64,000 nt of DNA from VAZQ01 sp035293945 (GTDB lineage: Bacteria; Pseudomonadota; Alphaproteobacteria; Rhizobiales; Xanthobacteraceae). Below are positions 58,499 through 64,000 of this stretch, in pieces. The stretch lies in the NCBI GenBank assembly GCA_035293945.1, contig DATGLV010000002.1:62001-126000 (forward strand). Reading direction: 5' to 3'. Every line of letters starts with the position of its first letter. The first letter of the stretch is position 1. The notes beneath the pieces are model-generated. The model made no database searches. It was not told the origin of the DNA and saw nothing but the letters and a program-made list of their open reading frames with translations. The position numbers were made by a program, and so were the translations under genes.

Positions 58499-59692
58499 TT
58501 AGGCCACCTTTTCCAGCCAGGCGCGGGCGCCGAGACCGGCTCCCGACAGGGCACGCACCAACTCGGCCATGGAATCAAGGTTGTGTATTGGCCGCAATTC
58601 GTCGACATGGGGCAGCATGGCGCGAATGCCTCTGGCCTTGGCCTCGAAACCCGCGAATCGCAGCAGCGGATTGAGCCAGATGAGCCTGCGGCAGGAGCGG
58701 TGCAGACGGTCGATCTCGAAGGCCAGGCGATCGTCGCCATCGCGCTCGAGCCCGTCGGTGATCAGCAGCACGATGGCCCCTTGCGCCAGCACACGACGCG
58801 CCCACAGCTTGTTGAAGGCGTGAAGCGAGCTCGCAATGCGGGTGCCACCGGACCAATCAGCGACGCTGGCTGCGCAGGCGGCGAGCGCCTCGTCGGGATC
58901 CTTGGCCTTGAGCGCGCGGGTCACGTTGGTGAGGCGGGTGCCGAACAGGAAGGTCGCCACGCGCTTGCGCGCATCCGTGACGGCATGGAGGAAATGCAGG
59001 AACAGCCGAGTGTACTGGCTCATGGAGCCCGAGATGTCCATCAGTGCCACGACCGGCGGCGGCTGGCGACGCAGGCCGAGATATTTGAGATCTATCACCG
59101 CGCCGCCGGCTTTGAGGCTGGCCCGCAGGGTGCGGCGCAAGTCGACGAAGCGGCCATGGCGATCGGCCTTAAGCCGCCGCGTCGTCACCTCGTCGAGGGA
59201 CAGCGAGAAGCGGGCTATCGCGGCCTTGGCGGCGGCGATCTCGGCGGCCGACATTTGCGCGAAATCCTTTTTCTGCAGCACCTCTCGATCTGAGACCGTA
59301 AGGCGAGCATCGACCTCGCGCATTTCTTGCTCGAATTCGCGCAGGCTTGAGAGCAGGGCCTCCTCGACGCGCTGGGCGCCCGGCTTGGGCGGCGCAGCCG
59401 CAGTCGGCGGCGCCTGCGGCAGGAGCGAGGCCAACAGGCGATCGAGCAATCCGCGCCGCTGAAAGAAGAGATGAAATGCCTGGTCGAACAACAGGGAATG
59501 TTCGTGCCGCTTCACGAACATCGCATGCAGGGTCCAATAAAAATCCGCGCGTGTACCGATCGCCGCGACCTTGAGGGCCGCAAGCGCATCAAGGACCGCG
59601 CCGGGACCGATCGGAATGCCGGCCGCTCGCAGCACGCGGGCGAAGTAAAGGATGTTTTCCGCGAGCCGCCCGTCCGCCTGCGGCATGATCAT
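58499..59692 (-). CDS. coxE: VWA-domain protein CoxE
   Basis: 397 aa. N-terminal helical part (ENILYFARVLRAAGIPIGPG), then a von Willebrand A domain with MIDAS VALMDISGSMSQYTRLFLHF and TRLTNVTRAL. Acts with the MoxR ATPase in maturing the CODH-type active site. 4-nt overlap with the moxR gene. Confidence 0.9.
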   Translation of the reverse strand: MIMPQADGRLAENILYFARVLRAAGIPIGPGAVLDALAALKVAAIGTRADFYWTLHAMFVKRHEHSLLFDQAFHLFFQRRGLLDRLLASLLPQAPPTAAAPPKPGAQRVEEALLSSLREFEQEMREVDARLTVSDREVLQKKDFAQMSAAEIAAAKAAIARFSLSLDEVTTRRLKADRHGRFVDLRRTLRASLKAGGAVIDLKYLGLRRQPPPVVALMDISGSMSQYTRLFLHFLHAVTDARKRVATFLFGTRLTNVTRALKAKDPDEALAACAASVADWSGGTRIASSLHAFNKLWARRVLAQGAIVLLITDGLERDGDDRLAFEIDRLHRSCRRLIWLNPLLRFAGFEAKARGIRAMLPHVDELRPIHNLDSMAELVRALSGAGLGARAWLEKVA

Positions 59693-60618
59693 TCCGCCGC
59701 CCGCAGTGAAGCGCGCAGCTCCTCGATAAGCTCACGAACCTTGGTGCCTTCGATGCGCGCGATGTCGTCCTGGTACTTGAGCAAGACGCCCAGTGTATCG
59801 GTCGTCGTCGAAGGATCGAGCGCGACCATGTCGAGCTCGGAGAGCGCCGCCGCCCAATCCAGCGTCTCGGCAACTCCAGGCGCTTTGAACAAGTCCTGCT
59901 TGCGCAGCGCCTGCACGAAACCCACGACCTGCTCCGACAGCGCCGCGCCGATGCCCGGCACCTTGGCGCGAACGATCCTCAATTCGCGCTCGGCATTGGG
60001 ATAGCCGACCCAGTGGTAGAGGCAGCGCCGCTTGATCGCATCGTGAATCTCACGCGTGCGATTCGAGGTGATGACCACGATCGGCGGATGCGGCGCCTTG
60101 ACGCTACCGAGCTCCGGTATCGTCACCTGGAAGTCCGCCAGCACCTCGAGCAGGAAGGCTTCAAACGCCTCATCGGCGCGGTCGAGCTCATCAATGAGCA
60201 GCACCGGCGCACCGGCTGGATCGGGTTCGAGCGCCTGCAGCAGGGGCCGTTTGATGAGGAAGCGCTCTGAGAAGACATCATGCTCCAGCCGCTCGCGGTC
60301 GTGCTCGCCTTGCGCTTCGGCAACCCGAATGGCAATCATCTGCGCCGCATAGTTCCATTCATAGACGGCGGCGGCGACGTCGAGGCCCTCATAGCATTGC
60401 AAGCGGATGAGCCGTCGGCTGAGCGTTGCCGAAAGGACCTTGGCGATCTCCGTCTTGCCTACGCCGGCCTCTCCTTCGAGAAATAACGGCCGGCCCATCC
60501 TCAGCGCGAGGAACAGGACCGTTGCGAGCGGGCGGTCGGCGACATAGTCGGCCGCTGCGAGGAGCTCGAGGGTCGCGTCAATCGAAGCCGGCGGCGATTT
60601 GCTGGTCGTTTTGTTCAT
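59689..60618 (-). CDS. MoxR-family AAA ATPase (CoxD type)
   Basis: 309 aa from ATG 60,618 (MNKTTSKSPPASIDATLELL). Walker A GEAGVGKTEIAKVLS, Walker B VLLIDELDRADEAFEAFLLE, VVITSNRTREIHDAIKRRCL sensor and arginine finger region. Partner of CoxE; in Oligotropha CoxD helps insert sulfur and copper. The earlier in-frame start would add 37 unrelated residues. Confidence 0.9.
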   Translation of the reverse strand: MNKTTSKSPPASIDATLELLAAADYVADRPLATVLFLALRMGRPLFLEGEAGVGKTEIAKVLSATLSRRLIRLQCYEGLDVAAAVYEWNYAAQMIAIRVAEAQGEHDRERLEHDVFSERFLIKRPLLQALEPDPAGAPVLLIDELDRADEAFEAFLLEVLADFQVTIPELGSVKAPHPPIVVITSNRTREIHDAIKRRCLYHWVGYPNAERELRIVRAKVPGIGAALSEQVVGFVQALRKQDLFKAPGVAETLDWAAALSELDMVALDPSTTTDTLGVLLKYQDDIARIEGTKVRELIEELRASLRAAE

Positions 60619-60658
60619 GAGCAGTCCAAAGGGCGCCGCCGTCCTGGTGGGCAACAGC

Positions 60659-61462
60659 TCAACCGGCGACCGCTGCTGCGACTGCGCGGCGGGCAAGCAC
60701 GCCGACGAGATGCGCCCGATATTCGGCACTGCCGTGGATATCGCTGCTCATGCCATCGGGGGGAATCGAAAGCCCATCGAGCGATTTCGGCCCGAAGCGC
60801 TTCTTCAAGGCCTCCTCAAAGGACGGCACCCGAAAAACTCCGCTGGCACCTGCCCCGGTCACAGCCACACGAATCTCGGAGCTGCGCTTGGACACGAATA
60901 CGCCCACGAGGGCGAAACGCGAGGCCGGATTGGGAAATTTCACATAGCCCGCCTTTTGCGGCACCGGGAACATCACCTTGGTGATGATCTCGTCGCTCTC
61001 GAGCGCGGTCTCGAACAGCCCCTTGAAGAAATCGTCCGCCTTGATGCGCCGCTTGTTGGTCACGATGGTGGCGCCGAGACCGAGACAGCCGGCGGGATAG
61101 TCGGCGTTCGGATCATTGTTGGCGATCGAGCCCCCGATCGTGCCGCGGTGACGTACCGCCGGATCGCCGATCCCGCCAGCCAGGACGGCTAGCGCCGGGA
61201 TCGCCTCTTGCACCTGCGGCGAGCTCGCCACCTCGGCATGCGGGGTCATCGCCCCGATGGTGATGGAGCGTCCCTTGACCTCTATGCCGCTCAGTCCCTC
61301 GATCCTGGACATGTCGACGATCTGCGGCGGGCCAGCCAGCCGCAATTTCATGGTGGGAATCAAAGTGTGACCGCCGGCGAGGAGCTTGGCTTCCTCGTGC
61401 TTGGCCAGCAGGCTCGCAGCCTGCCGAACGGTCGTCGGCCGATGAAAAGTAAAGGCGTACAT
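60659..61462 (-). CDS. coxM: FAD-binding medium subunit, CoxM/CutM
   Basis: 267 aa from ATG 61,462 (MYAFTFHRPTTVRQAASLLA). FAD sites AKLLAGGHTLIPTMKLRLAG and GTIGGSIANNDPNADYPAGC. C-terminal CO_deh_flav_C part follows. Slightly shorter than typical 285-290 aa. Forms the electron-transfer chain with the 2Fe-2S and molybdenum subunits. Confidence 0.95.
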   Translation of the reverse strand: MYAFTFHRPTTVRQAASLLAKHEEAKLLAGGHTLIPTMKLRLAGPPQIVDMSRIEGLSGIEVKGRSITIGAMTPHAEVASSPQVQEAIPALAVLAGGIGDPAVRHRGTIGGSIANNDPNADYPAGCLGLGATIVTNKRRIKADDFFKGLFETALESDEIITKVMFPVPQKAGYVKFPNPASRFALVGVFVSKRSSEIRVAVTGAGASGVFRVPSFEEALKKRFGPKSLDGLSIPPDGMSSDIHGSAEYRAHLVGVLARRAVAAAVAG

Positions 61463-61526
61463 CCTGGTCCTCCAAATCCTTCGTCTCAAGCTCGGGCGCC
61501 GCCGCTTTCGAAAGCCAGCGGTTACT

Positions 61527-63890
61527 TCATGCAGCTACACTTGGGCTCACCGTCTGCAGCGCGGCCCACACCGATTGCGGCGTTGCCGGCATCGTCAACG
61601 CCTCGGTGCCGATCGCATCGGTCAATGCATTGATCACTGCGGCCGGCGCCGCGATTGCGCCGGCTTCCCCGCAGCCCTTGATGCCCAACGGGTTGGAAGG
61701 GCTCGGCGTCACGGTCATCGCCACCTTGAAGCTCGGCAGATTGTCGGCGCGCGGCAGGCAGTAATCCATCATCGAGCCGGTGACGAGCTGGCCTTCCCGG
61801 TCATAAACCGCGTGTTCGAACAATGCTTGGCCGATGCCCTGCGCAATGCCGCCATGGACCTGGCCTTCGACGATCATGGGATTGATGACCGTCCCGAAAT
61901 CATCGACCGCAGTCCAGGCGACGACCTCGCTCTCCCCGGTCTGCGGATCGACCTCGACCTCGCAGATATGGCAGCCGGCCGGAAAGGTGAAATTCACCGG
62001 GTCGTAGAAGGCGCCCTCTTTCAAGCCCGGCTCGAGCTCTTGGCCGGAAAACTTGTGCGCCACATAGGCATTCAGCGTCACTTCACCCCAGTCCAACGAT
62101 TTGTCGGTACCGGCGATCGTGAACTTGCCGTCCTTGAGCTGAATATCGGCTTCGGCCGCCTCCAGCATCTGCGCTGCGACCTTCTTGGCTTTGCTTTCAA
62201 CCTTGTCCAAAGCCTTGACCAGCGCAGAAATGCCGACGGCGCCGGAACGGGAACCGTAGGTGCCCATGCCGAACTGCACCTTCTCGGTATCCCCGTGGAC
62301 CACGCTCACCTTGTCGATCGGGATGCCCAGCCGATCAGCCACCACCTGCGCGAAAGTGGTCTCGTGACCCTGGCCATGCGCATGACAGCCGGTCAAGACT
62401 TCGACCGAGCCGGTCGGGTTGACCCGCACCTCGGCGGATTCCCACAGTCCCACCCCGCAGCCGAGCGAGCCTACGGCTTGGCTCGGCGCGAGACCGCACG
62501 CTTCGATATAGGTCGAAAATCCAAGACCCCGCAACTTGCCGCGCTCAGCCGACTGGCGCTTGCGGGCCTCGAAGCCTTTGGCATCGGCGACCTGCAGCGC
62601 CTTGTCGAGCACGGCCAAATAGTCGCCGGCGTCGTAATTCATGATCACCGGCGTCTGGTGAGGAAAGCTCTTGATGAAATTCCGGCCCCGCAGCTCGGCC
62701 GGATCCATCCCGAGCTCGCGGGCGCCGACTTCGACCAGACGCTCCACCACGAATGCCGCCTCCGGCCGGCCGGCGCCGCGATAGGCGTCAACCGGCAGCG
62801 TATTGGTGTAGACGGCATCGACCTCGCAGTAGATCGCGGGAATCTCATATTGGCCGGACAGCAGTGTCGCGTACAGGTAGGTCGGCACTGATGATGAGAA
62901 CGTCGACATATAAGCGCCGAGATTGGCGATGGTCCGCGCCCGCAGCGCCAGGATCTTGCCGCCGTCGCCGAACGCCATCTCCGCCACGGTGACGTGATCA
63001 CGGCCGTGGGCGTCGCACAGGAAGGCTTCGCTGCGATCGGCGACCCACTTGACCGGCCGGCCGACGCGTTTGGATGCCCACAGCGTCACCACCTCTTCCG
63101 GATAGATGAAGATCTTGGAGCCGAAGCCGCCTCCGACATCGGGCGCGATCACGCGCAGCTTGTTCTCGGGCGCAAGGCCGACAAAAGCAGAAATGACGAG
63201 GCGCGCCACATGCGGATTCTGGCTTGTATTCCATAATGTGAAACTGTCGGTTCCCGAATCGTATTCGCCGATCGCCGCGCGCGGCTCGATCGCATTCGGC
63301 ACCAGACGATTGTTGATGATGTCGAGCCTGGTGACGTGCGTGGCCGACTTGAACGCGGCATCAACCGCCTTGGCGTCGCCCAACTGCCACCGATAGATGG
63401 TGTTGCTCGGCGCCACATCGTGAATCTGCGGCGCCTCCTTGGCTTGCGCCCGCGCCGGATCGACGACAGCGGCCAGGACCTTGAAGTCGCACCGGACCTT
63501 CTCGGCAGCATCCTTCGCCTGCGCCAAAGTTTCAGCCACCACGACGGCGACCGGATCCCCGACATGGCAAGCTTTGTCACGCGCAAGCGCCGGATGCGGC
63601 GCCATTTTCATCGGACTGCCGTCCTTGGAGTGGATCATCCAGCCGCAGACCAAATTGCCGATCTTGTCGGCAGCGAGCTCGGCGCCGGTCAACACTGCCA
63701 GCACACCCGGCAGGGCGGCCGCGGCCCTGGTGTCGATCCCCTTGATCCTGGCATGGGCATGTGGTGAGCGCACAAAGCAGGCGAAGGCCTGCTTAGGCCG
63801 TTCAATATCGGCGGTGTAGCGCCCCTTGCCGGTAATGAAACGCTGGTCCTCCTGACGGCGCACCGACGCGCCGATCCCGGTCGCGCTCAT
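61527..63890 (-). CDS. coxL: Molybdenum hydroxylase large subunit, CoxL form II
   Basis: 787 aa, full length. The active-site loop reads DAYRGAGRPEAAFVVERL: AYRGAGR is the form II signature, while true CO dehydrogenases (form I) have AYxCSFR. Other marks: GGGFGSKIFIYPEEVVTLWA, GCHAHGQGHETTFAQVVADR, and GIKGCGEAGAIAAPAAVINA with the catalytic Glu. Substrate may be an aldehyde or an N-heterocycle rather than CO. Confidence 0.95.
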   Translation of the reverse strand: MSATGIGASVRRQEDQRFITGKGRYTADIERPKQAFACFVRSPHAHARIKGIDTRAAAALPGVLAVLTGAELAADKIGNLVCGWMIHSKDGSPMKMAPHPALARDKACHVGDPVAVVVAETLAQAKDAAEKVRCDFKVLAAVVDPARAQAKEAPQIHDVAPSNTIYRWQLGDAKAVDAAFKSATHVTRLDIINNRLVPNAIEPRAAIGEYDSGTDSFTLWNTSQNPHVARLVISAFVGLAPENKLRVIAPDVGGGFGSKIFIYPEEVVTLWASKRVGRPVKWVADRSEAFLCDAHGRDHVTVAEMAFGDGGKILALRARTIANLGAYMSTFSSSVPTYLYATLLSGQYEIPAIYCEVDAVYTNTLPVDAYRGAGRPEAAFVVERLVEVGARELGMDPAELRGRNFIKSFPHQTPVIMNYDAGDYLAVLDKALQVADAKGFEARKRQSAERGKLRGLGFSTYIEACGLAPSQAVGSLGCGVGLWESAEVRVNPTGSVEVLTGCHAHGQGHETTFAQVVADRLGIPIDKVSVVHGDTEKVQFGMGTYGSRSGAVGISALVKALDKVESKAKKVAAQMLEAAEADIQLKDGKFTIAGTDKSLDWGEVTLNAYVAHKFSGQELEPGLKEGAFYDPVNFTFPAGCHICEVEVDPQTGESEVVAWTAVDDFGTVINPMIVEGQVHGGIAQGIGQALFEHAVYDREGQLVTGSMMDYCLPRADNLPSFKVAMTVTPSPSNPLGIKGCGEAGAIAAPAAVINALTDAIGTEALTMPATPQSVWAALQTVSPSVAA

Positions 63891-63946
63891 GGCGGTCTCC
63901 TCGGCGGTTCTCCCTTGGCGTTCACTTAAGCAGGCAGCGGCAGTGG

Positions 63947-64000
63947 CTATTCCGCGGCGTGCTGCCCGGCGCCCGCCCCCTGCCCCATGGCTCGCGCGCC
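63947..64000 (-). CDS. Probable 2Fe-2S small subunit, C-terminal end only
   Basis: The minus frame ends ...ARAMGQGAGAGQHAAE at TAG (63947-63949) and runs out of the window. Gene order (small subunit before CoxL) makes CoxS likely, but no iron-sulfur Cys lies inside the visible 17 codons. Confidence 0.4.
   Translation of the reverse strand, partial: GARAMGQGAGAGQHAAE

Noticed and set aside
61575..62891. A 438-codon plus-strand frame opposite coxL
   Set aside because: CoxL on the minus strand has intact catalytic motifs over its full length; the opposite frame is a by-product of codon bias.

Overview
The window joins two unlike pieces of DNA. Positions 1 to about 29,050 carry part of a tailed-phage genome (siphophage type, HK97-fold head). 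Positions about 29,080-64,000 are a GC-richer bacterial chromosome. Its gene content (Usg, CIRCE-controlled groESL, form II CoxL cluster, Anbu/ATP-grasp/alpha-E cluster, XdhC, dispersed palindromic repeats) points to an alphaproteobacterium of the order Hyphomicrobiales (Rhizobiales), near the Bradyrhizobium/Xanthobacteraceae group. The border lies at the 3' end of a tRNA-Leu(UAA) gene (29,077-29,165, minus strand), a common prophage attachment site. No integrase, terminase or portal gene is visible, so the other end of the element lies left of the window.

Phage part. 1-17,953 is a late region on the plus strand: a fibre-like gene cut by the left edge, a small coiled-coil protein and an XhlA-like protein, prohead protease with a long extension, major capsid protein, head accessory proteins, connector, HNH nuclease, tail completion and terminator proteins, tail tube, tail chaperone with a probable -1 frameshift extension, tape measure, hub, fibre, and a lysis protein that joins an HExxH motif to a lysozyme-like domain. 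At 18,003-18,467 lies one gene on the minus strand. After it comes a 1.2-kb stretch full of nested perfect stems, three with GNRA loops, which I read as a large structured RNA. Next come a promoter whose spacer is filled by a palindrome, a ParB-like protein with cysteine clusters, and about 25 small early genes up to 28,921. These include an SSB-like protein ending DDIPF, a pentapeptide-repeat protein and several cysteine-rich mini-proteins. A second, 350-nt structured RNA candidate at 23,767-24,117 has its own promoter and a 5' part resembling tRNA-Leu.

An odd trait of the phage part is how genes start. Most start codons have no Shine-Dalgarno sequence, several follow a TACAAT-like -10 box by 6-8 nt (leaderless transcripts), and four promoters share TTGACG-N16-(-10). 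The last genes before the tRNA (28,204-28,921) and one minus-strand gene have strong Shine-Dalgarno sites instead. The repetitive first protein resembles proteins I associate with Patescibacteria (CPR). The element may therefore be a mosaic prophage, or the contig may be a chimera; this needs read-level checking.

Chromosomal part. 29,294-32,382 minus: acidic protein, xanthine phosphoribosyltransferase, CinA-like protein, orphan solute-binding protein. 32,538-37,939 plus: GST, then the ATP-grasp/alpha-E/transglutaminase/Anbu set. 38,315-44,334: GGDEF-EAL protein, SDR, cyclophilin-fold protein, nucleoside transporter, exported protein. 44,481-47,226: usg and groES-groEL. 47,448-55,538 minus: acetyltransferase, asparaginase, a TetR-controlled ABC efflux operon, ComEC, DUF4189 protein. 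55,744-64,000 minus: a molybdenum hydroxylase cluster (probable 2Fe-2S subunit at the edge, CoxL form II, CoxM, MoxR ATPase, CoxE, two XdhC-type proteins, MobA-like fusion).
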